A DNA stretch of 5,059 bases from DASUPK01 sp035456265 (GTDB lineage Bacteria > Actinomycetota > Thermoleophilia > Solirubrobacterales > 70-9). This document shows positions 1-5,059 of this stretch, piece by piece. The position numbers and the translations under genes are program-made. The first letter of the stretch is position 1; each line of letters starts with the position of its first letter. The notes under the pieces were generated by a model. That model saw nothing but the letters and a program-made list of their open reading frames with translations, ran no database searches and was not told the DNA's origin. Where the stretch lies: contig DATIDP010000075.1 in NCBI GenBank assembly GCA_035456265.1, forward strand, positions 1 through 5,059, in the 5' to 3' direction.

Positions 1-240
1 GATGGGGTCCGCGTCGCGGGCGCGGGGGTGGCCGCTCGCGTTGGAGAAGCGGATCGTCGTCTCGACCGGCTCACCCCGCAGGTGCGCGGCGCGCGAGAGT
101 CCCTTCGCCTCGGGCGTGGGGGTGAACGTCCCCTCGCAGATCGTCCCCTTGGCGTGGACGGCGCGGAAGCCGGGGTGGGGACCGCCGTTGACGGCGTGGA
201 GCGCGTCGACCATCTCCTCCCACATGGTTGCGGTCGCCAC
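1..240 (-). CDS. Catalase-family haem protein, N-terminal 80 codons (cut by left edge)
   Basis: The visible part begins MATATMWEEMVDAL and carries the catalase signature around the distal haem histidine: R-A-V-H-A-K-G at residues 26-32, with H29 as the presumed catalytic His. It is followed by a G-T-F segment (37-39) and the conserved strand I-R-F-S-N-A-S-G (63-70), which corresponds to vRFSt-aG of true catalases. This pattern fits the small catalase-related peroxidases (SrpA-like) better than the large clade enzymes, but the distal Asn and the proximal Tyr lie outside the window, so activity cannot be judged. Family role: haem-dependent removal of H2O2 or organic peroxides. Start choice: GTG at 240-238 lies 10 nt after the stop of the deacetylase-synthase gene. 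ATG at 225-223 (MWEEM) is the alternative. Neither has a clear Shine-Dalgarno. The spacing implies translation from the same mRNA as the two genes before it. Family assignment is firm; subfamily and start are less so. Confidence 0.82.
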   Translation of the reverse strand, partial: MATATMWEEMVDALHAVNGGPHPGFRAVHAKGTICEGTFTPTPEAKGLSRAAHLRGEPVETTIRFSNASGHPRARDADPI

Positions 241-250
241 GAAGGGGAAT

Positions 251-2413
251 CTACCGCTCGGTCTGCGTCGCGACCTCGACGTCGCCGCTCCGCTCGACGT
301 GCTGCCAGCGGAGGCGCAGGCCCTGCACGGCGCTGGCGACCGACTGCAGCACGACCAGGTACATGAGCTGGCGGTAGACGAAGGTCTGCAGCGGCAGCGC
401 CAGCAGGGCCCAGGGCCGCTCGCGGTCCAGGTGGAAGGCGTAGGCGCCCTGTGCGATGAGGAGCAGATTGAACCCGAGCCAGTAGGCGATCACCGGGACC
501 GGATCGAGGAAGAGAATCCCGTAGAGCGCGAAGACGTCGATCAGGGGCGCGAGCAGGGGCAGCGCGATCTGGAAGAGGATCAGGTAAGGCAGGCCGATCG
601 CCCCGATCGCCCCCTCGCGTCTCCGGAAGAGCGCCCGCCGGTGCTTCCAGACCGACTGCATCGTGCCGAAGGACCAGCGGTAGCGCTGCCGCCAGAGGCC
701 TCCGAGCGACGCGGGGGTCTCGGTGTAGGCCCTGGCGTCCTCGGCGTAGACCACCTTCCAGGCGCGGCGGCCGAGGGCGATGGTGAGGTCCGTGTCCTCG
801 GCGAGCGTGTCGCTCGAGAAGCCGCCCACCTCGACCAGGGCGCTCCGGCGGAAGGCGCCCACCGCCCCGGGCACCGTCGGCATACAGCCGAGCACGTCGT
901 AGAGGCGGCGGTCGAGGTTGAAGCCGGTGACGTAGTCGAGGTGCTGCCAGAGGCCGAGCACGCTGCGCCGGTTCCCCACCTTCGTGTTGCCGGCCACCGC
1001 CCCGACGCGCGGGTCGGCGAACGGCCGAACGAGCGCCGCGAGCGTGCCCGGCTCGAAGACGGTGTCGGCATCGACCGCCGCGATCAGATCGTGCCTGGCC
1101 GCCGCGACCGCGGTGTTGAGCGCCTCCGCCTTGCCCCGGTTCGGCTCCCTGATCACCCGCACCATGGACAGCCGCAGGGAGTCGACCAGTTCGCCGGTGC
1201 CGTCGGTCGAGCCGTCATCGACGACGACCACCTCGAACTCGGGGTAGTCGGAGGAGGCGAGGGAGCGGACCGCCTGCTCGATGCCGGCCGCCTCGTTGTA
1301 GGCGGGGACCACGATCGAGACCGGCGGCTGGGATCCCTCCGGTCGGGGCCGGCGGCGCCGCCGAGCGGAGTGCAGGCGAGCGAGGCCGACGACCGCCACC
1401 GCCCGCATGATCGCCAGGATCGCCACCGGGATGAGCAGTGCGGTGAGCACGTCCGTGAGCAGGCGGGCGGCGGTGAGCGAGGCGATCAGCATGTCGCCGC
1501 GGAGCCGCTGGCTGTTGGTCGCCGCCGGATCGGTCTCGCTGGCGCTGGTGCCGAGCAGGTGGTTGAGGCCGACGAACTTGAAGCCGCGGGCGCGGAGCTC
1601 GGGCACCAGCCGCTCGAGGGCCGCGACCGTCTCGGAGCGGTCGCCGCCGCCGTCGTGCATCAGGATCACCCCCCCGCGCCTGCCGGGCGGGGTGGCGTTG
1701 CGGACGATCTCGTCGACTCCGGGTCGCCGCCAGTCCTCGGCGTCGTAGTTCGCCAGGGCGATCACGTAGCCGCTCCGCGCGATCTCCGCGTACACGCGCG
1801 CCTGCTCGGGGTCGACGGCGGCCGGGGTGGCCGAGTAGGGGGGCCGGACGAAGCGGGGCCGGACGGCGGCCGCGCCCGAGATCGCGCTCTCCGTCAGCGA
1901 GATCTGAAGGTCGCGGAGAGAGCCTGCGCTGGCGAGGTCGGCGTGACTGAAGGTGTGGTTGCCGAGCTGGAAGCCGTCCCGGTGGAGATCGGCGATGACC
2001 CCTGGGTGCTCGACCACGTGCTCTCCGACGGCAAAGAAGGTGGCGGGAACCCGGAGGCGCATCAGCGTGTCGGCGATCTCCGGGGTCCAGCGCGGATCGG
2101 GGCCGTCATCGAAGGTGAGGGCGACACGACGGCCGACGCGCGTCTCACGGGGCACCAGGCGGCCGTCCGGTCCGGCGACGAACAGCGCCTTCTCGGTGTG
2201 GAGCGCCCGGGTGCGGTCGGCAGATGTCGGCGCCGGGGTGCCGCTCGCCCCGGTGGTGTGCACCGTGAGCCCCTCGGCCAGCAGGAGCAGGATCAGCGTC
2301 CCGAGGAAGAGGCCGAGCAGGAACCAATGAGCGGGCGGCCGCTCGATCTTGCGGGCGAGCCGACGCCCGGTCTCGCTCCGGGGCCGGCGGAGTCGGGCGC
2401 GCTCGACTGTCAT
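251..2413 (-). CDS. Bifunctional polysaccharide deacetylase (NodB) / GT2 membrane glycosyltransferase fusion
   Basis: 720 residues. A basic N-terminal tail (1-29) precedes TM1 (about 30-49). The NodB domain (about 95-285) shows every motif: TFDDGP (100-105; D102 base, D103 metal), HTFSH (153-157; H153 and H157 metal), RPPYS (190-194), DAEDW (224-228) and LMH (251-253). A hydrophobic stretch (about 315-347) and an Arg-rich stretch lead to a GT2 domain (about 364-600) with VVVDDGSTD (D399/D400), DAD (448-450), AEDTD (538-542) and QRYRW (576-580), the full processive-synthase set seen in PgaC/IcaA, NodC and hyaluronan synthase. Several TM segments follow (about 603-695). The positive-inside rule puts NodB outside and GT2 in the cytoplasm. 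Inferred role: polymerising a beta-linked, probably GlcNAc-type polymer from a UDP-sugar and N-deacetylating it at the outer membrane face; the substrate is not shown by sequence. The ATG start lies 11 nt after the preceding gene's stop with only a weak GC-rich ribosome site; the next Met is residue 118, inside the NodB domain. No motif is missing. Confidence 0.95.
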   Translation of the reverse strand: MTVERARLRRPRSETGRRLARKIERPPAHWFLLGLFLGTLILLLLAEGLTVHTTGASGTPAPTSADRTRALHTEKALFVAGPDGRLVPRETRVGRRVALTFDDGPDPRWTPEIADTLMRLRVPATFFAVGEHVVEHPGVIADLHRDGFQLGNHTFSHADLASAGSLRDLQISLTESAISGAAAVRPRFVRPPYSATPAAVDPEQARVYAEIARSGYVIALANYDAEDWRRPGVDEIVRNATPPGRRGGVILMHDGGGDRSETVAALERLVPELRARGFKFVGLNHLLGTSASETDPAATNSQRLRGDMLIASLTAARLLTDVLTALLIPVAILAIMRAVAVVGLARLHSARRRRRPRPEGSQPPVSIVVPAYNEAAGIEQAVRSLASSDYPEFEVVVVDDGSTDGTGELVDSLRLSMVRVIREPNRGKAEALNTAVAAARHDLIAAVDADTVFEPGTLAALVRPFADPRVGAVAGNTKVGNRRSVLGLWQHLDYVTGFNLDRRLYDVLGCMPTVPGAVGAFRRSALVEVGGFSSDTLAEDTDLTIALGRRAWKVVYAEDARAYTETPASLGGLWRQRYRWSFGTMQSVWKHRRALFRRREGAIGAIGLPYLILFQIALPLLAPLIDVFALYGILFLDPVPVIAYWLGFNLLLIAQGAYAFHLDRERPWALLALPLQTFVYRQLMYLVVLQSVASAVQGLRLRWQHVERSGDVEVATQTER

Positions 2414-2424
2414 CTGGCCGCCCG

Positions 2425-2946
2425 CTAGCGGAGCCGACCCGGCGCGCCGCTGCCACCGGGCCCGTTGCCGGGCGATCCGGCCGGCTTGCCGGTCGTGGTG
2501 GACCTCGTGGTGCCCAGGCGTTTCCCGTTGGCCGAGGGGGACGCGGTGGCGGCCGGGGCGCCCGTGGAGACCGGAGCCTGCGAGGTCGGCTTCGGAGCCG
2601 GCCTCGGGGCCCGGCTCGTACTGGGGACGGAGCTCTCCGGCGGCGGTGCGGCGGTCCGCACGGAGGGCTCGGCCGGCCGGTGCGCGGACTGCTCCGGCAC
2701 CTGGACGGGCGCGGGTTGGGGGCGGGGTGCGCGGTCGACCTGGGAGCCGGCGGAGCTCGACTCGCTCGAGCTTGCGGGAAGGCCGGGAAGTGAGCCGAAG
2801 CCGCCGAGCACGCCGAGGGCCAGCGCGACCAGCCAGGCGGCGAGCAGGGCGACGCCCGCCGCCACTGCCGCATGCACCAGCCGGTGTCGAGCCTTGCCGT
2901 CCGCGGCGAAGACCGCCTGCGAGTGTTGTCCCCCGACCTGTTCCAT
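2425..2946 (-). CDS. Hypothetical single-pass membrane protein with Pro/Ser/Ala/Thr-rich basic tail
   Basis: 173 residues, no recognised domain. A short N-terminal part with K18, R20, R22 and nearby histidines precedes one clear membrane segment (about 24-48, rich in Ala/Val/Leu). After it comes a roughly 120-residue low-complexity tail of Pro, Ser, Ala, Thr and Gly, including a serine-rich patch at 59-68. By my count residues 51-173 hold 13 Lys/Arg against 5 Asp/Glu, so the tail is clearly basic. By the positive-inside rule the tail should be outside the membrane, probably disordered and able to span the cell wall. It is the first gene of the minus-strand unit and stops 11 nt before the deacetylase-synthase ATG, so a role with that enzyme (scaffold, polymer binding or wall anchoring) is a guess from context. 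The ATG at 2946-2944 has an AGAAGGGG element about 12 nt upstream, slightly far for a ribosome site; the frame stays open upstream but I see no alternative ATG/GTG/TTG nearby. A long plus-strand frame across it looks like a GC shadow. Confidence 0.72.
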   Translation of the reverse strand: MEQVGGQHSQAVFAADGKARHRLVHAAVAAGVALLAAWLVALALGVLGGFGSLPGLPASSSESSSAGSQVDRAPRPQPAPVQVPEQSAHRPAEPSVRTAAPPPESSVPSTSRAPRPAPKPTSQAPVSTGAPAATASPSANGKRLGTTRSTTTGKPAGSPGNGPGGSGAPGRLR

Positions 2947-3029
2947 GTGCGCCGCGAGCCCCTTCTGACCAATGAGCGCCGCGCAGCCGTGCTGGGATAC
3001 CGGTGCCGGAGAATCTGCGAATCGATCAG
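2947..3029. promoter_or_regulatory. Divergent intergenic region with presumed back-to-back promoters
   Basis: This 83-nt gap (56 nt if the plus-strand gene starts at the GTG at 3003) separates the start of the minus-strand polysaccharide unit from the start of the plus-strand DCC gene. Both transcripts must begin here or inside the opposing gene. I see no convincing -35/-10 pair in either direction. GGATAC (2995-3000) is a weak -10-like element for the plus strand, but no -35 lies at normal spacing. No clear inverted repeat that would mark an operator was seen. The function is inferred from gene orientation only. Confidence 0.4.
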
Positions 3030-3461
3030 ATGTCCAAAGCGAGGCTGCTCTACGACCGGGACTGCGGCTTCTGCCGCTGGTGCCTCGGCAAGGTGCTCGC
3101 CTGGGACAGGCGCGGCGCGCTCCGCCCGATCGCGATCCAGTCGGAGGAGGCCGATGAGCTGCTCGCGGGGATGCCGGAGGAGCGACGGCTCGCCTCCTGG
3201 CACCTCATCGACGGTGATGGAACGGTCCGCTCCGCGGGCGATGCGTTCCCCGGCCTGTTCCGGCGACTGCCGGGCGGGGCGCCGTTCGCCGCGCTCACCG
3301 CTCGCGCCCCTCGCGCTACCGACCGGGCCTACCGCTGGGTGGCCGGCAACCGGACCCGCTGGGGCAAGCTCGTCACCGACGGCGCGAAGCGGCGGGCGGA
3401 CGAACGCATCGCCGCACGGCTTCGCCATCAGAACGCGGCCACGAGCGGCCGCCCTACATAA
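3030..3461 (+). CDS. DCC-family (DUF393) thiol-disulfide oxidoreductase-like protein
   Basis: 143 residues from the ATG at 3030. The N-terminus reads LLYDRDCGFCRWC (6-18), the defining motif of the DCC family: a D-x-D-C-x-x-C thioredoxin-like active site (C12, C15) directly after the first beta strand, with an extra Cys at 18. The remaining family features are visible: SWHLIDGDG (56-64), an SAGDAF segment (68-73), an LPGG turn (80-83) and a basic C-terminal helix region with AYRWVAGNR (100-108). Length is normal for the family. It has no signal peptide or membrane segment, so it is probably cytoplasmic. Family members are predicted thiol-disulfide exchange proteins, mostly without known substrates. 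Start choice: the ATG puts the first strand near the N-terminus, as is usual. A GTG at 3003 would add nine residues (MPENLRIDQ) and has a weak GGGA 7 nt upstream; the ATG itself has no well-spaced Shine-Dalgarno (GGAG lies 18 nt off), so the longer form remains possible. It is monocistronic, divergent from the polysaccharide unit and convergent with the permeases. Confidence 0.88.
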   Translation: MSKARLLYDRDCGFCRWCLGKVLAWDRRGALRPIAIQSEEADELLAGMPEERRLASWHLIDGDGTVRSAGDAFPGLFRRLPGGAPFAALTARAPRATDRAYRWVAGNRTRWGKLVTDGAKRRADERIAARLRHQNAATSGRPT

Positions 3462-3484
3462 CCGCTCCGCTCATGGTGGAGCGG
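3462..3484. terminator. Hairpin between convergent genes, probable terminator
   Basis: The arms CCGCTCC (3462-3468) and GGAGCGG (3478-3484) form a perfect 7-bp stem. On the plus-strand RNA it can extend inward by G-U, C-G and U-G pairs to 10 bp with a 3-nt CAU loop. It begins right after the TAA of the DCC gene and ends 11 nt before the stop of the minus-strand permease, the usual site for a terminator serving both directions. There is no T-run after it on the plus strand, and only a weakly T-rich stretch (TTATGTAGGG) follows on the minus strand. It may therefore act as a weak terminator or an RNA 3'-end stabiliser, as is common in high-GC actinobacteria. Confidence 0.55.
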
Positions 3485-3495
3485 CCTGGTGGCGC

Positions 3496-4266
3496 TTAGC
3501 CCGCCGCTTCGGCGCGACGGAGGCCCGTGATCGCGAAGACGAAGACGGCGGCGAGGAGCGCTGCGATGATCCCGAGCGTGGCGAGGTACTCCGAGCCGGT
3601 GCCGGCGATCAGGTCGCGCACCGTCTCCATCACGTGCGTCGCAGGGTTGAAGGGGGCGACGGCGTGCACCCAGCCGCCGAGCAGCTCGCGCGGAACGTAG
3701 ACCGGCGCGAGGAAGAGGAAGAGGAAGACCGGCACCTGCATCAGCGGCGTCGCCTGGAGGCTGCGGAAGCGGAGCGCCACCCCGGCGGCGAAGAGGAGCC
3801 CGCTCACGTTGATGATCGCGGCGAGGGCGTACATCCCGAAGACGTCGAGGCCGCCGCCCTCGATCTTCATCCCCACGGCGAGCGCGATCAGGGTCACGGC
3901 GGTGAGCGTCACCGCGGCGCGGATCACGGCGACGACCCCGTAGCCGACGATCAGCGCACTGCGATGCGGCGTCGCCAGCAACAGCCGGCGCCCGAACCCG
4001 AACTGGAAGTCGGCCGCGATCGAGAACCCGCTGAAGACCCCGCCGAAGGCCGCGCCCTGGCAGAGGACGAAGGCGAAGATGAACGACGTGTAGCCGGGGC
4101 CGTAGTCGAAGCCGGGTGCGTTGCTGATCGCCGAGAGGCCGCCCGCGAAGGCGGTGAAGAAGAAGATCGGCATCAGCATCGGCGGCAGGAAGAGCAGGGG
4201 GTTGGTGATCAGGGTGTGCAGGAGCCGCCAGGCCAGGCCGCCCGCGACGGAGAAGTAGCGCCTCAT
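3496..4266 (-). CDS. ABC-2 type transporter permease (DrrB-like), second of pair
   Basis: 256 residues from the ATG at 4266-4264 (MRRYFSVAGG). The frame is open further upstream, but that extension lies inside the preceding gene and reads as an Arg-rich shadow, so I start here. About six hydrophobic segments are visible: roughly 22-42, 60-82, 105-131, 141-165, 176-192 and 227-247. The ABC-2 signature is clear: PVYVPRELLGGW (188-199), then APFNPATHVMETVRDLI (204-220), matching the family's P-x-x-L-P-x-W ... NP ... R-x-L pattern. The loop GRRLLLATPHR (92-102) is the expected cytoplasmic segment after the second membrane helix. It is likely half of the membrane channel of an ATP-driven exporter; drugs, lipids or glycans are all possible cargo. 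It overlaps the upstream permease gene by 4 nt (ATGA), which implies translational coupling. A purine-rich AGGGAGAGG (minus strand, 4286-4278) lies 11 nt before the ATG. Residues 181-186 (FLFLFL) are encoded by a triplicated hexamer. Confidence 0.92.
   Translation of the reverse strand: MRRYFSVAGGLAWRLLHTLITNPLLFLPPMLMPIFFFTAFAGGLSAISNAPGFDYGPGYTSFIFAFVLCQGAAFGGVFSGFSIAADFQFGFGRRLLLATPHRSALIVGYGVVAVIRAAVTLTAVTLIALAVGMKIEGGGLDVFGMYALAAIINVSGLLFAAGVALRFRSLQATPLMQVPVFLFLFLAPVYVPRELLGGWVHAVAPFNPATHVMETVRDLIAGTGSEYLATLGIIAALLAAVFVFAITGLRRAEAAG
4263..4266 (-). other. ATGA stop/start overlap coupling the two permease genes
   Basis: On the minus strand the four bases 4266-4263 read ATGA: the ATG starts the second permease and the TGA ends the first. 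This arrangement usually lets terminating ribosomes reinitiate, keeping the two subunits in equal amounts, which fits a heterodimeric exporter. It also supports the short start for the second permease over upstream in-frame alternatives. Confidence 0.85.
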
Positions 4267-5059
4267 GTCCGCGCCATCCTCTCCCTGAGACCGAGCGAGG
4301 CGAAGATCAGCCCAAGGGTCAGGATCCCCAGCGCGCAGCCGAAGCCGAGCGCGAGCGCCTCGCCGTCCCAACCCGTGATCAGGAGGGAGCGAAGCCCCTC
4401 CACCATGTAGCTCACCGGGTTGTAGGTCGCGACCTCGCGGAACCAGTCGGTCTGGATCAGGTTCCTCGGCAGGCTCATCGAGCTCAGGAACAGGAAGACG
4501 AAGATCAGCGGGAAGAGGCTCTGCACCTTCTCCGGCGCGTCCACCCGCATGCCGACCGCGAGCCCGATCGAGCCGAAGGCGAGGCAGATCGCGATCGAGA
4601 GCAGGATCATCACCAGCGCCCCGCCGAGGCCGGCCGCGATGTGGGCGCCGGCGAGCAGCCCGACCGAGATGTAGGTCGCGGCCTGGAAGAGGCCGAGCGC
4701 AAGTGTCCCCGCCAGCTGCCCGGCGACCAGGGCGGCGGGGTGGATCGGCGTCAGCTGGAGGCGGTTGAAGAAGCCGCCCTGGTTGTCCTCGGCGAGGTTC
4801 TGGCCCGTCCCGATCACGGCGAACACGCCGGCCTGGATGAAGGCGAAGGCGAGCGCGAAGGTGACGTAGGAGTCGGTCGGGAAGCCGGGCAGGGCGGTCG
4901 CCTGCTTGAGGCCGACGGAGTTGATCGCCAGCAGGATGAGCGGGAAGGTCGTCGCCGGGATGACCGCCGCCGGCTGGCGGACCGTCCTCATGATCGAGCG
5001 GCGCGCGAGCTCCGGGGCCTGCACCCAGATCGAGGGCCGCTCGCGGCGGACGGTAAGCG
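4263..5059 (-). CDS. ABC-2 type transporter permease (DrrB-like), first of pair, probably 5'-truncated
   Basis: The first visible in-frame start codon is a GTG at 5024-5022 (253 residues), but the frame continues without a stop to the window edge. The residues before the GTG (TVRRERPSIW) read as plausible coding, so the true start probably lies beyond 5059. Counting from that GTG, hydrophobic segments lie at about 19-38, 53-75, 97-125, 129-157, 168-184 and 223-246. Typical of the DrrB/ABC-2 family are the loop NRLQLTPIHP (87-96), the pair SSMSLPRNLI (181-190) and YNPVSYMVEGLRSLL (201-215), and GW near 218-219. No ATP-binding domain is present, so a separate DrrA-like ATPase is required and is expected upstream, outside the window. 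It shares little obvious sequence with the second permease beyond family motifs, so the two probably form a heterodimeric channel. Its TGA overlaps the next gene's ATG. Cargo is unknown. Confidence 0.92.
   Translation of the reverse strand, partial: LTVRRERPSIWVQAPELARRSIMRTVRQPAAVIPATTFPLILLAINSVGLKQATALPGFPTDSYVTFALAFAFIQAGVFAVIGTGQNLAEDNQGGFFNRLQLTPIHPAALVAGQLAGTLALGLFQAATYISVGLLAGAHIAAGLGGALVMILLSIAICLAFGSIGLAVGMRVDAPEKVQSLFPLIFVFLFLSSMSLPRNLIQTDWFREVATYNPVSYMVEGLRSLLITGWDGEALALGFGCALGILTLGLIFASLGLRERMART

Noticed and set aside
2..2428. An 808-codon stop-free frame on the plus strand, opposite the catalase-family and deacetylase-synthase genes
   Set aside because: Its product is Arg/Gly/Asp/Glu/His-rich low-complexity sequence with no domain, and it lies antisense to genes with complete catalytic motifs. 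Long antisense frames are expected at this GC content and codon bias.
2465..2968. A 167-codon plus-strand frame opposite the Pro-rich membrane protein
   Set aside because: It has no membrane segment, domain or operon context. The minus-strand frame has a clear TM helix and fits the spacing of the unit, so it is preferred.
2145..3428. A 427-codon minus-strand frame overlapping the start of the fusion gene, the Pro-rich protein and the DCC gene
   Set aside because: It is Arg/Pro/Ser-rich without a domain and conflicts with three better supported genes. It is a GC shadow, not a longer fusion.
3709..3726. Three perfect tandem copies of the hexamer GAGGAA
   Set aside because: On the coding strand it is TTCCTC three times, encoding FLFLFL in a membrane helix. 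It fits normal codon choice in a transmembrane segment and is not a separate repeat element, though slippage there is conceivable.
4267..4371. A 35-codon N-terminal extension of the second permease
   Set aside because: The added residues are Arg-rich and lie wholly inside the first permease gene. The ATG at 4266 with ATGA overlap and a purine-rich upstream element is the better start.
2872..4410. A 512-codon plus-strand frame spanning the DCC gene region and the opposite strand of a permease
   Set aside because: It covers two real genes in other frames and the hairpin gap. Its second half is a Glu/Arg/Asp/His-rich run typical of antisense to hydrophobic membrane-protein codons.

Overview
The window is very GC-rich and almost gap-free. 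It reads as chromosomal DNA of a high-GC actinobacterium. The protein flavour (a NodB/GT2 fusion, a DCC protein with a YDRDCGFC start, a pair of DrrB-type permeases) points loosely to Thermoleophilia/Solirubrobacterales. That placement is recalled family resemblance, not a search result. No RNA genes, insertion sequences, CRISPR arrays or phage genes were seen, and no stretch over 300 bases lacks a gene.

Layout. (1) Bases 1-2946, minus strand: a compact three-gene transcription unit, read right to left. It holds a small single-pass membrane protein with a long Pro/Ser/Ala/Thr-rich tail (2946-2425), a 720-residue fusion of an extracytoplasmic NodB polysaccharide deacetylase with a membrane GT2 synthase (2413-251), and the first 80 codons of a catalase-family haem protein (240 to the left edge). 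The gaps are 11 and 10 nt, so co-transcription is likely. (2) Bases 2947-3029: a short divergent intergenic region that should carry the promoters for both directions. (3) Bases 3030-3461, plus strand: a DCC-family (DUF393) CGFC thiol-disulfide protein. (4) Bases 3462-3495: a convergent gap with a hairpin. (5) Bases 3496-5059, minus strand: two ABC-2 type permeases with a 4-nt ATGA overlap. The upstream one is probably cut by the right edge. Their ATPase is not in the window and would be expected beyond base 5059.

How they may work together. The fusion has the parts to polymerise a beta-linked (amino)sugar chain from a cytoplasmic nucleotide sugar, pass it through its own membrane segments and deacetylate it outside. 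The Pro-rich basic membrane protein is a candidate surface or wall-spanning partner. The catalase-family gene may add peroxide protection, but its functional link is only inferred from spacing. The ABC-2 pair is a separate exporter module of unknown cargo. The most interesting item is the three-gene deacetylase-synthase cluster; the families are known, and nothing here is clearly a wholly new system.
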